Assembly: GCA_020073385.1 (NCBI GenBank)
Contig: JAIQFH010000032.1
Coordinates: forward strand, 1-64,000
From: Terriglobia bacterium
GTDB lineage: Bacteria > Acidobacteriota > Terriglobia > Terriglobales > Acidobacteriaceae
Reading direction: 5' to 3'
DNA length: 64,000 nt
Position numbers and translations under genes: made by a program. The notes beneath the pieces were generated by a model that searched no databases, was not told the DNA's origin, and saw nothing but the letters and a program-made list of their open reading frames with translations. Shown here one piece after another: positions 46,727 to 55,437 of the stretch; position 1 is the first letter of the stretch, and each line of letters begins with the position of its first letter.

Positions 46727-47440
46727 ATGTCACCCCCTAGGAGACCACTCGTGGGCGTCAAAGCGTTCGCAGGGATTATTCTTCCGACTCACTTCCGTCA
46801 CTTATCATCAGACGAATGGACCATAGTCGATCACGTCTTCGGTGCGGCAAATCTGCCGTATCGCTTTCGAGTCGTCATCGCTGACGGGATCGGGCTTTAC
46901 GACACGCCATTCACGGTCCCCACATCGGCTATCTCGTCGGCCCTGCTTGCCGCTGGGATCACTAATCCGCTCTTGAGCCTGGCTGGGCCTGTCGGTCTCT
47001 TGACCACGCCAATCAGAATGCTGGTGGGGGGCGTTGCCGGTCAGGGTGCAAGCGTCGCAAATGCTGGATACATCATCAATGTCGGTCCGACGTACTACCC
47101 GGATACTACGAAGGATGCGTACGGCAAAGAAACGCTGGTGCATGAGATGACCCACGTCTGGCAAGGCAAGAACAATGTGTTTGCACTGACTGCCACGCTG
47201 GCCTCGCTTGCCGCGCAATGCCGGGGAATGTCTGTGTCTGGCGGGTATAAGGGGCGCTCTGCGGCATATGGGTACACAATCGGCACCCCACCGCCCGCCT
47301 GGGGCAGTTACAATCCCGAGCAGCAGGCCAACATCGTCCAACAGTGGTACAACGACAGCCAGGACCCCACAGTTGTGTCGACCACCACCAAGGAATGGCC
47401 CTACGTGCGCGACTACGTGCGTCAGGGCAAGACGAGTTAA
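46727..47440 (+). CDS. HExxH metallopeptidase-like protein, unknown family
   Basis: About 237 residues from the ATG at 46727, with GAGGG upstream. Contains ETLVHEMTHVWQGKNN near residue 140-155: an HEMTH zinc-binding motif. The C-terminal part (AAYGYTIG ... YNPEQQANIVQQWYND) may supply the third ligand (Glu). Hydrophobic segment SALLAAGITNPLLSLAGPVGLL lies at 65-90. No signal peptide is apparent. The family is not recognised beyond this motif. It stands alone in a zone of gene remnants. Could be an effector-like or housekeeping peptidase; unknown. Confidence 0.6.
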   Translation: MSPPRRPLVGVKAFAGIILPTHFRHLSSDEWTIVDHVFGAANLPYRFRVVIADGIGLYDTPFTVPTSAISSALLAAGITNPLLSLAGPVGLLTTPIRMLVGGVAGQGASVANAGYIINVGPTYYPDTTKDAYGKETLVHEMTHVWQGKNNVFALTATLASLAAQCRGMSVSGGYKGRSAAYGYTIGTPPPAWGSYNPEQQANIVQQWYNDSQDPTVVSTTTKEWPYVRDYVRQGKTS

Positions 47441-48078
47441 ATGCCTTCAATGGTGTCGAGGAACCGCTTGTTGGCAGTTGGTTCATGATCCGGTGCGCGC
47501 CTGCACCATCCGGTGGCGATGCCACAGCAGTTGCCGCAGATAGCGATTCTCCGGTACGCCTTCTTAGCCAAGTCGACTGCCGCCCCGTGATCCGGCGTTC
47601 GGGCGGACATCGTTCTAATCCGTACGCCGAATGAGAAATGCATATGTGACTTGGCACCAGGGCCGGTCCTTGAATACGACGGAAGGATCTGGAATCACCC
47701 ACAGTTTGTCTGAATTGGAGGACGTGAAGACCGAACCCCACTCGTTAGATAGTCAGCGCTGCCGTCTTTGCGATGTGAGACTCCAGAGGTGGTCAAAGGG
47801 GACGAGGTAAGGGGTAGGCTTGCGAAAATCGTAAAGGAGAACTGCTGGTTGCGATCTGGTTGCCGTTGTCCTCCGCTGTCTTAATTGCTCCGTGGGTTGC
47901 GTCTGTTTTCTCCGGCGTTCGAATCCGGGCAGCAGTCTTGCATGGCGCTGAAGACCCGACTTGGAGTCACCTCGTATCCACGGCGAATTACTGCACCTCG
48001 GTTTTGCGCTGAAGGTTTTGATGAGGCTCGCAGATTATCCGACCATTTCTTTAAGAACGAGATACTGGCGACATCTCC
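47441..48078. other. Gene-poor decayed region
   Basis: About 640 bp without an intact gene. Only the rve-type transposase scrap near 47955-48010 is recognisable. Confidence 0.5.
47946..48020 (+). pseudogene. Integrase-core (rve) transposase scrap
   Basis: The stretch EDPTW | SPRIHGELLHLGFAL is readable with a single-base slip between the halves. It matches the WxxPRIHGELLKLG signature before the rve domain of IS481/IS3-like transposases. Only about 25 codons remain and the frame then degenerates. Confidence 0.5.
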
Positions 48079-48600
48079 CTAAGGTTTTCCTGAGTGAGAT
48101 TGCAGTCGCAGTCGATAGTCCTTGTCGTCTGGAAGCCGGCCATCGATTCTCAGGATTTTCACGGATTGGTCTACGTCCGTTCCCTTCACGTACCCGATGG
48201 CACCCGGCACGTTGAACACGAACTTGCGGACGTCGGCGGCGCTGCCAAAGGTTTTCGGAGGAGCGAGCACGCCGCCGGTAAAAACGCCCTGAATAAAGTG
48301 GTTATTCAGATCCTTTTCCGACATGTTGTAGATCTCGCGCAGCACGACCTTCCTTTCCGGCTGCGCGGGATCAAGCATCACCAGAGTGATGCGGCGGCCA
48401 TTGGGCCAATGACTCTTTTCCCCAAGGAAGATCTTGCGCAAGTCTTCGAACGAACAATTCTCAACGGGGTTCGACGGATTAACGATGATCGCCAGGGACT
48501 GGTCGAGGCCGGCTCCGCTTACTGCCGGCGGAGTCAAGAGCACCCATCCCGCCACTGACGGCAGCGCAATCGAAATCACGAGAATCCAGATGCGTCGCAT
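48079..48600 (-). CDS. Short PstS-like phosphate-binding protein (periplasmic)
   Basis: About 173 residues from the ATG at 48600. Signal peptide (RIWILVISIALPSVAGWVLL). PBP-like-2 fold: LAIIVNPSNPVENCSFEDLRKIFLGEKSHWPNG, then LREIYNMSEKDLNNHFIQGVFTGG and VPGAIGYVKG. It is much shorter than classical PstS (~320), like the small substrate-binding proteins often found beside porins. Lies 10 bp downstream of the porin-like gene on the same strand, so probably one operon. Ligand probably an oxyanion, not shown. Confidence 0.8.
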   Translation of the reverse strand: MRRIWILVISIALPSVAGWVLLTPPAVSGAGLDQSLAIIVNPSNPVENCSFEDLRKIFLGEKSHWPNGRRITLVMLDPAQPERKVVLREIYNMSEKDLNNHFIQGVFTGGVLAPPKTFGSAADVRKFVFNVPGAIGYVKGTDVDQSVKILRIDGRLPDDKDYRLRLQSHSGKP

Positions 48601-48610
48601 CGTCGTATCC

Positions 48611-49903
48611 CTAGAAGGTGAATGCAAACTGAAGCTCCAAGCCATTCACGGATTGCTGCTGCCTGTAGTTGGCATGGTCATATTGTAATTTTAGGGCCAC
48701 TGCCTCAGAAGCATCGAATCGTAATCCAACCGAGGGGCCATGCTGCAAACCCACAAATGGGAAAACCGGCTCCTGATCGGATGCGTTGACATATTGGTAG
48801 CGGAAATACGGCCGGTATGGGCCAAACACCTTCGAGATCTGACTGTAGAAGCCGGGCGTGTCGAAGACGTGCCCGCCATCGACCGCATGTCGGATGACCA
48901 GGGCTTCACTCAGCCATTCGAAATTGGGGCGCTGGAGCACCGCATGGGCGGCGAGAATCGTCTCCCCAATACGCGCCGCCCCGACCGGTTGCAGACCGTC
49001 GTGGTACGCGGAAAAGCCTACCTGCAAACCGTGCACTGCATTGGGACGGGCAAACAACGCCAGGTTGATTGACTTCCCATTGTTCTCATCGATGATGTTC
49101 TGCACAGGTTCGGCCAGCGGAGAGTGCGACGCGCGCCCATTGCCGACTTCAGCAACATAATGCAGTCCCAAGCGCCCGGACGGAATCTGGCCGTACACCG
49201 AGGCGCCCACGTTATGAATCGGGAGGATACCGCCACTGTCTTCAAACTGAAACAGGAACGGTCGTGCAACCGCGGTTTGCAGCCAGGCGCTGTGATGATA
49301 GGCCGTGTTGTAGAAACCGATGTCCGTGTGATACCGGCCGACCGCAAAATTAAAGTAGTCGTTGTGGGAGTACTGGAGGAGAAGTCGCTCGATGTCGACG
49401 CCAAAGTTGTTGGTTGGGTCGGCTTCAAATACGATCTCGCTCAGTAGTCGAAATTTCTCCGATATATCGGATGTCACAAACAGGTTGAGCTGGCCGAGAC
49501 TGAAGCCCGTATGGGTGCCCCGCAGATCGCTGCCGTGAAAAGTCATATCCCCAAAGCCACGGATCTGCATCAGAGTCCGCGTTTCCATGCGCTCCGGCTC
49601 CATCATGCGTCCAGATTCTTGTGCTGGTGCTGATTCCGAAACAGAGGGTGCCGGCGTCTGTGCTGGGGCAGGACCAGATTGCGCCGGCGGAGCCGGCTTC
49701 TGCTGCGCTTCCAGTTGCGCCACGCGTGCCTCAAGTTGCTCAACGCGGTGCAGGAGTACCTTGATGGCTTCCCGATCAGAGTCCGTTACGGCGGAGTCCC
49801 TCGCAAACAGCATGACGGGAAGGATGAGGAATCCCAGCAAGGACACAGTGACCCCGGTCAACATCTTTCGACTTGAGACAAAGGGCCAAGCAAAAGACTG
49901 CAT
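48611..49903 (-). CDS. Outer-membrane beta-barrel (porin-like) with coiled-coil N-terminus
   Basis: About 430 residues from the ATG at 49903 (GGAGGT four nt upstream; an upstream TTG at 49918 is in the ribosome site). Signal peptide (MLTGVTVSLLGFLILPVMLFA), then a coiled coil (LLHRVEQLEARVAQLEAQQ) and a Pro/Ala-rich linker, as in phosphate- or anion-selective porins. From about 110 alternating beta-strands run to a terminal LELQFAFTF ending in Phe, the signature for Bam-dependent insertion. Paired with the PstS-like protein, it may carry the same anion across the outer membrane (inference). Confidence 0.8.
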   Translation of the reverse strand: MQSFAWPFVSSRKMLTGVTVSLLGFLILPVMLFARDSAVTDSDREAIKVLLHRVEQLEARVAQLEAQQKPAPPAQSGPAPAQTPAPSVSESAPAQESGRMMEPERMETRTLMQIRGFGDMTFHGSDLRGTHTGFSLGQLNLFVTSDISEKFRLLSEIVFEADPTNNFGVDIERLLLQYSHNDYFNFAVGRYHTDIGFYNTAYHHSAWLQTAVARPFLFQFEDSGGILPIHNVGASVYGQIPSGRLGLHYVAEVGNGRASHSPLAEPVQNIIDENNGKSINLALFARPNAVHGLQVGFSAYHDGLQPVGAARIGETILAAHAVLQRPNFEWLSEALVIRHAVDGGHVFDTPGFYSQISKVFGPYRPYFRYQYVNASDQEPVFPFVGLQHGPSVGLRFDASEAVALKLQYDHANYRQQQSVNGLELQFAFTF

Positions 49904-50161
49904 ATTTACCTCCGGCAATTGCTACGACTGCTGGGATTCGCGCAGTTCGAGAGATATGTTCACAATCGTCACGTTCCGCAACTCGCGCGGCACGCCGACC
50001 TTAGCTGTTGGCATCCACTTACAACGACACTTTTGAGAACTGGGACAGCTGACTCGAAACCAGTGAGACCCCGGGGAAGACGAATGCCGAACTGTTTCTT
50101 AGACATCTCCGGCACAGCACGCAAGTGAATTCAGATTTCCAACTTGTAGTCGGTTGCGCCG

Positions 50162-50521
50162 CTACTGCCCCGATTCACGGATCAGCACGACGTCGGAATC
50201 GGTGTGCCCGCGGAGAATGCCAACGCTTCGTCCATCAGGAGACCAGTGAAACCCAACGATCTGTTCGGAGGTGAAAGTGGTGATCTGCCGTCCGGCTAAG
50301 CCCTCCAGCGGCTGGGTCCACAAGTTATCCACGCCGCTCTCCCGAATCGGATACGTGATGGCTTTGCTGTCTGGCGTGAAACTCAAACCTCCGCTCGAGA
50401 TTCTCTCGTCGGCATTGATCAAGCGCGGCGCAGTCGTGCCACTCGGGTCCAGCAGCGCAACCTTATATTGGGGATACGGATCCTCCGGGGTCGGAACGGT
50501 CGCGAGCACGTAACCGAGCAC
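50162..50521 (-). pseudogene. C-terminal PD40/TolB propeller fragment
   Basis: About 119 codons with two to three PD40/WD-like blades (ISSGGLSFTPDSKAITYPIRESGVDNLWTQPL; FHWSPDGRSVGILRGHTDSDVVLIRESGQ). It matches the C-terminal sensor part of acidobacterial kinase-PD40 proteins. Everything N-terminal is missing: the readable part stops at ~50521, where an oppositely directed kinase sequence begins. It looks like a rearrangement remnant. Confidence 0.6.
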
Positions 50522-50591
50522 CGACTACTGCGATCAGAAGAAGCTTGGCGTTCGTGATCGCCTGAAGTTATTTCTGCAGGTCTGCGAGGGC

Positions 50592-52709
50592 GTGCAGCAT
50601 GCCCATCAGAAAGCCGTTATTCATCGAGATTTGAAGCCCTCCAACATCCTGGTAGTCGAAGTGGGCGGGAAACCGATGCCGCGGATCATCGACTTTGGCC
50701 TGGCGAAAGCGATCACCGCGCCCGTGCCCGGCGAAACACTGTTCACACAGGTTGGAGCTTTCCTGGGTACGCCCGGCTACATGAGCCCAGAGCAGGCCGA
50801 CCCGAACGTGCATGATATCGATACCCGCACCGATGTGTATTCGCTGGGCGTCGTTTTATACGAACTGCTCACGGGTTACTTGCCATTTGACACGACGCAA
50901 TGGAAGAAGCAGGGGCTAGAGGAAGTTCTGCGGCAGTTGCGTGAAACCGATCCACAGCGCCCGAGCACGCGAGTCGGCGCGAATAGAGGTACTTCCACAT
51001 CCTGTGCCGAGGTACGAGGAACACAACTGGCGCAACTCGTCAGCCTGCTGCGCGGGGATTTGGACTGGATCACCCTGAAGGCGCTGGAGAAAAACCGTGA
51101 GCGAAGATATGGCACACCGTCCGAACTCGCTGCCGAGATCGAACGCTACTTGGAGAACAGGCCGGTCGTGGCTCGTCCAGCGAGCCGTGGGTATCGTCTG
51201 CGAAAGTACGTGCGCCGGAATCGCGTGGCGGTCGCGGTGGCGATGGGATCGATCGCCATCCTCGTGGCGTTCGTCGTTACACAGGCAATGCAGTTGCGTC
51301 GGATCACGCGAGAACGCGATCGTGCCGACCGAATCACCGAATTCATGACCAACATGTTCAAGGTGTCGGATCCGAGCGAGGCCCGCGGCAACAGCATCAG
51401 GGCGCGCGAGATTCTTGACCGATCGTCAAAGGAAATCGATACAGGACTGACCAAGGATCCGGAACTGAAGGCGCAGATGTTGCTGGTCATGGGGACGGTG
51501 TATCAGAAACTGGGACTCTATACCCAAGCCGAGTCTTTGCTCACCCAGGCCATCGACATTCGCGGTCGCATATTGGGGCCCGAGCACCCCGACACGTTGA
51601 AAGCTAAGGAGCGGATGAGCCCGCTGTTCGCTGAGCAGGGCCGGTTCGCGGAAGGGGAAAAATTTGACCGGGAACTTCTCGCAAGCCAGCGCCGAGTCCT
51701 GGGGCCTGACCACCGCGAGACTCTTGCCACTCAGAGTGAGCTGTTTTGGCTATTGGATTGGTTGGGCCGCTCCCAGGAAGGTGAAAAGCTGGGTCGCACA
51801 ACGCTTGCGGCACAGCAACACGCTCTCGGCAAGGAGGACCCCGATACTCTTCTGTCCATGCGCCGGCTGGGTTCGATTCTCGAATCGGAGGACCATTTGC
51901 CGGAGGCAGAAGCGCTGTCTCGCCAGAGCATTGAAATCCGAAAGCGGGTTTCAGGGCCGGAGCATCCCGAAACCCTACTGGCCATGTCCGACCTGGGATT
52001 GGTGCTCACCCAAGAGGGGCGCCCCGCAGAGGCGGAAGTAGTGCTCCGCGAAACACTGACGGTGCAGCGTCGTGTGCTGGGTTCTGACCACCAGAATTCT
52101 GTCGCCACTATGAATTCCCTTGCCATCGCCCTGCAGCACCAGCAGAAACTAGATGAGGCAGAAAGTTTGTATCGGGAGGCGTTGGACACATCCCGCCGTG
52201 TCCTGGGGCCGGAACATCCTGGGACGCTGATGGAAATGGGCAACCTGGGTACGATCTTTCAAGACCGTAAACAATATAGTGAGGCGGAGAAAGTGGAGCG
52301 AGAGGTTCTCACGATCCGGCGCCGCACTCTCGGTGCGGACCATCCCGACACTGCGCTGGCCATGTTCAACATCGCCGATGCTCTACATCATGAAGGCCGG
52401 AACGCCGAGTCGGCTGCTCTTTTCCGAGAAACGGCGGACATCCAGCGTCGTGTCTTGGGTCCAACTCATTCCGATACTCTCGACACCCTGTATAACCTTG
52501 CTTGTGCGCTTGCGACCGATCACAAACCGGGCGAGGCCCTCGCCGTCTTGCGCCAGGCGGTTGAAAACGGCTTTCCGCCCCCCAATGAACATCTAAAGAT
52601 CGAGTCCGATGAGGAGTTGAAATCACTGCACGGGGACCCGAGGTTTGCCGCCATTGTCGCTGAGGCGCAAGAACGTGCCGCCTCTGCTGCAAGAGGTCCA
52701 GAACGCTGA
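50592..52709 (+). CDS. Ser/Thr kinase-TPR protein that has lost its N-lobe (likely pseudogene)
   Basis: 705 codons are open from a GTG at 50592. Kinase sequence is recognisable upstream too (TDYCDQKKLGVRDRLKLFLQ from ~50520), but an in-frame TAA lies at 50511 and the glycine loop, catalytic Lys and helix C are absent. HRDLKPSN (D13), DFG (D34), membrane helix (about 210-230) and a long set of kinesin-light-chain-type TPRs (about 285-690, repeated VLGPEHPxTL) remain. The breakpoint coincides with the start of the inverted PD40 fragment. The TPR part could still be translated but the kinase cannot be active. Confidence 0.8.
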   Translation: MQHAHQKAVIHRDLKPSNILVVEVGGKPMPRIIDFGLAKAITAPVPGETLFTQVGAFLGTPGYMSPEQADPNVHDIDTRTDVYSLGVVLYELLTGYLPFDTTQWKKQGLEEVLRQLRETDPQRPSTRVGANRGTSTSCAEVRGTQLAQLVSLLRGDLDWITLKALEKNRERRYGTPSELAAEIERYLENRPVVARPASRGYRLRKYVRRNRVAVAVAMGSIAILVAFVVTQAMQLRRITRERDRADRITEFMTNMFKVSDPSEARGNSIRAREILDRSSKEIDTGLTKDPELKAQMLLVMGTVYQKLGLYTQAESLLTQAIDIRGRILGPEHPDTLKAKERMSPLFAEQGRFAEGEKFDRELLASQRRVLGPDHRETLATQSELFWLLDWLGRSQEGEKLGRTTLAAQQHALGKEDPDTLLSMRRLGSILESEDHLPEAEALSRQSIEIRKRVSGPEHPETLLAMSDLGLVLTQEGRPAEAEVVLRETLTVQRRVLGSDHQNSVATMNSLAIALQHQQKLDEAESLYREALDTSRRVLGPEHPGTLMEMGNLGTIFQDRKQYSEAEKVEREVLTIRRRTLGADHPDTALAMFNIADALHHEGRNAESAALFRETADIQRRVLGPTHSDTLDTLYNLACALATDHKPGEALAVLRQAVENGFPPPNEHLKIESDEELKSLHGDPRFAAIVAEAQERAASAARGPER

Positions 52710-53049
52710 GCCGCGAAACTGCTGCGGGAAAGCACTGTCGCGGGTTTCTTATGGATGTGGCGCTGCAAACGGCGGTCTCGACGGATGGGCCCTTGAAATC
52801 CAGATCGTGGGCAGCGTGCGGAGCACTGAAAAACGTGCCTTCTTTAGCTATTAAGGCATACCGCCTTATCCTTTAATAACGCGACCGCCTGTTAAAGGAA
52901 TCCTACACACCCAGCAAACTCTCTTCGCTTGCTATTTCACGTCTTCGTGCAACATCAAATTGATTTTCTTAGCAAAGGACTATCCGGCATTCGATAACTC
53001 CCTGGTGATCCGGCTGGCCGGGCAGACATGCGATCATTGACATACGAAT

Positions 53050-53063
53050 TTGAAACGTTTTAA
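53050..53063. promoter_or_regulatory. LacI-type operator upstream of the pseudogene copy
   Basis: TTGAAACGTTTTAA, a near-palindrome with one mismatch to the perfect site at 62419. It lies about 95 bp upstream of the recognisable part of the SUMF1-like pseudogene, in the same position as the site upstream of the intact paralogue (58940-58953). No gene is seen in the rest of 52710-53145. Confidence 0.7.
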
Positions 53064-53145
53064 ATTGGCCCGCGTAAATCATATAGATGCTGGTCGACGT
53101 AAACCGCCGGTTATCGGGAGTGCACTCATGAGATTCGCAATCGCG

Positions 53146-53802
53146 CCTTCGGAGCGGACGGCGTAAACGGCGACACGCAGGACGGAGTCCCGCCGTCCTT
53201 TTCCTTGGCTGCCGACAAGATTGGCCATCCCCTCGTCTTTGAGCCGGAGAGCGATCCCCCGGACGATGCCCTGGGTTGGGATCTGCTGACTTGGGGGCAA
53301 TATGAATATTCTTTTGTACCCAGGATCGACAAGTACAAGTGGCTGGAAACGCGCCACCGGGTCTCGCTCGAAGACGCCCGTGCCTACGCGGCTTGGGCCG
53401 ACAAGCGTCTGCCCCACGAGTGGGAGTGGCAGTATGCGGCGCAAGGCAGCGATGGCCGCGCTTATCCATGGGGGGAATGACTGGAAGGAGGATGCCGTGC
53501 CCCTTCCCGACCACGGGCGGACCATGCGCGGACCGGATGCGGTCGATACCCATCCGCAAGGTGCCAGCCCGTTTGGCGTCATGGATCTGGTCGGAAACGT
53601 GTGGCAGTGGACCGAAGAATTTCACGACGAACACACCCGCAGCGGGATCCTGCGAGGAGGCAACTATTACCAACCGCTGGATTCCGTCTTCTACTTCCCT
53701 CAAGCCTACAAACTTGGCGAACACGGCAAGCTTCTGATGATGGCTCCCAGCATGGACCTCTCCGGAGGGCTCGGGTTCCGTTGCGCCCAGGATGCGCAGT
53801 AG
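53146..53802 (+). pseudogene. Decayed paralogue of the GH-like/SUMF1 protein at 59-61 kb
   Basis: The sequence follows the intact gene at 58991-61162 from [14 protein letters not shown] to KYKWLETRH, then jumps in frame to [12 protein letters not shown]: a deletion of about 900 bp removing the rest of the N-terminal domain and the start of the SUMF1 domain. An extra G in the PWGN codons (near 53472) then shifts the frame, giving an early TGA at 53478; the remaining [15 protein letters not shown] to FRCAQDAQ continues in the next frame. The 5' third is also missing. Its LacI-type operator survives. Confidence 0.88.
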
Positions 53803-53862
53803 CCGATAGCCGATATCGGGCGGAAAAGCAGCCTCAGTGGCTCCTTCCGCATGGCAGCCTGA

Positions 53863-55350
53863 CTAAGGAGTCACGCGAGATTCATTCGACTGTCGTCGTG
53901 TCAGCAGGCGATCGAGTTCATCGATCAAAGACTTTCGATCCACCGCGAGAATTCGGATCGCGTCCGCGGCAAGCAGAGCGTCATTGTCTCTTCCGATCCG
54001 GAAATAGGCATCGCACAACATGAGAAGGGCGCCCGGGTCAGCCGTTCGGGATTTCTCCAGATAGTCGGCCGCTGCGGCCCAGTGCTGTTTCTGGTACTGG
54101 ATGCTTCCCATCCCTATCAGGGCCAGGGCCTCTCCTGAGCCGAATTCAAGGGCGTCATGGAACGATTCCTCGGCTGCGGCCGTCTCTCCGGAGGAAAGTT
54201 GAACCATCCCAAGATAAGCCGCGAAGTGGGCAGCCTTCGGGGCGTTCGCTCGGGCAGTTTTCAACATGCGCTCCGCGTCAGCCTTGCGTCCCAAGCTGTA
54301 ATACATCGCGCCGAGCAAGTAGTGCGGCTCGCCGTGCCCGAGCAGTTTGGCAACCGGCAACTTCGCCAGTAGTTGGAGCGCCTCGCCTTCTTTGCCAGCT
54401 TCCAGCAGGGGTCTTACCTGTTTCCATGCCTGCTCCTCTTCTGGTCCTGCCAACTCATTGGCGGTGTCCACGCGGTCATTCAGGACGTTAAACAACTCGT
54501 TCTCATGCTGTGCATTCTTCGTTAGCCCGAGTTGACGGTATGCCCTTCCGAGTTGGAAGTGAGCCTTGATCAGAGCGGGCTGAAGGACGGACGCTCGTCG
54601 AAGCGGCTCGATGGCAGCCTGAAATTCGCCCAGCTCAACCAGTGCTCGCCCGAGTCCGTAGTATGGGGCACCGCTCGAGTAGCCTCGCGTCAGCGCCAAT
54701 GCGTAATCTTTTCGTGCTTCCTCCCAGTCGCCAAAGTTCGCGTGCGACTCGGCCAGATAGAATGCTGCCTCTCCGTCAGCAGGATCCTTCTTCAGAGCGG
54801 CCCCCAGGCTGGACACAGCGGACTGGTAATCCGTCAATTCGAATTGGGCTTTGCCGATTTCGAAATCGATCCGCTTGAGGCCGGGATACAGGCTGCGTGC
54901 TTTCATCAGCCACGACAGCCCTTCGGCGCGGGTTTCCAGCGTGGCAGTGAGGTACTCTCCATATTTCTGGCAGATCTGTGGATCGTTCGGCGCAATAGCG
55001 GCCGCCTGCGCGATGGTTTCGCGGGCACGAGCGAGATCCGATTCCATGAAGTAGGCTTCCGCCAGATAGAACAACGGTTTGACTATTCCGGGCCGAGTGC
55101 GGATGCTGTTGGTGAAGTTCTCGACCGCCTTGGGCCAATTCTGCTGTTGGAAATACACCATCCCAAGTTCAAAGCGCAGGTCAGGGTCATCCGTGGCTCT
55201 CAGGAGTCCGTTTTCATAGAGTTCTTGTGCCGCGGCCAACCGGCCGGCCTCGACGAGCTTTGCTCCACGTTTCAAAACATCCGAGACATCTGAACGGGAC
55301 TGTCCTGCGATCAGTGTCGACATTATAAGAATCGTGAGGAGGGCTCTCAT
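53863..55350 (-). CDS. Secreted TPR protein
   Basis: 495 residues; signal peptide (LLTILIMSTLIAG). Nine or more TPR units from residue ~25 to 470 (LKRGAKLVEAGRLAAAQELYENGLL; FELGMVYFQQQNWPKAVENFTNSI; YYGLGRALVELGEFQAAIEPLRRA). No enzymatic domain. Divergent from the CRTAC1-like gene at 55438 (88-bp gap), suggesting shared control. It may bind partner surface proteins; unknown. Confidence 0.8.
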   Translation of the reverse strand: MRALLTILIMSTLIAGQSRSDVSDVLKRGAKLVEAGRLAAAQELYENGLLRATDDPDLRFELGMVYFQQQNWPKAVENFTNSIRTRPGIVKPLFYLAEAYFMESDLARARETIAQAAAIAPNDPQICQKYGEYLTATLETRAEGLSWLMKARSLYPGLKRIDFEIGKAQFELTDYQSAVSSLGAALKKDPADGEAAFYLAESHANFGDWEEARKDYALALTRGYSSGAPYYGLGRALVELGEFQAAIEPLRRASVLQPALIKAHFQLGRAYRQLGLTKNAQHENELFNVLNDRVDTANELAGPEEEQAWKQVRPLLEAGKEGEALQLLAKLPVAKLLGHGEPHYLLGAMYYSLGRKADAERMLKTARANAPKAAHFAAYLGMVQLSSGETAAAEESFHDALEFGSGEALALIGMGSIQYQKQHWAAAADYLEKSRTADPGALLMLCDAYFRIGRDNDALLAADAIRILAVDRKSLIDELDRLLTRRQSNESRVTP

Positions 55351-55437
55351 CCGGCAGGGATGTTATCACTGTTGCGCGAGTGCGCCGCGTTAGAAGATGA
55401 TGGGGCGCAGCGTCAGAGCACCGAGTGAACTGGTTCC

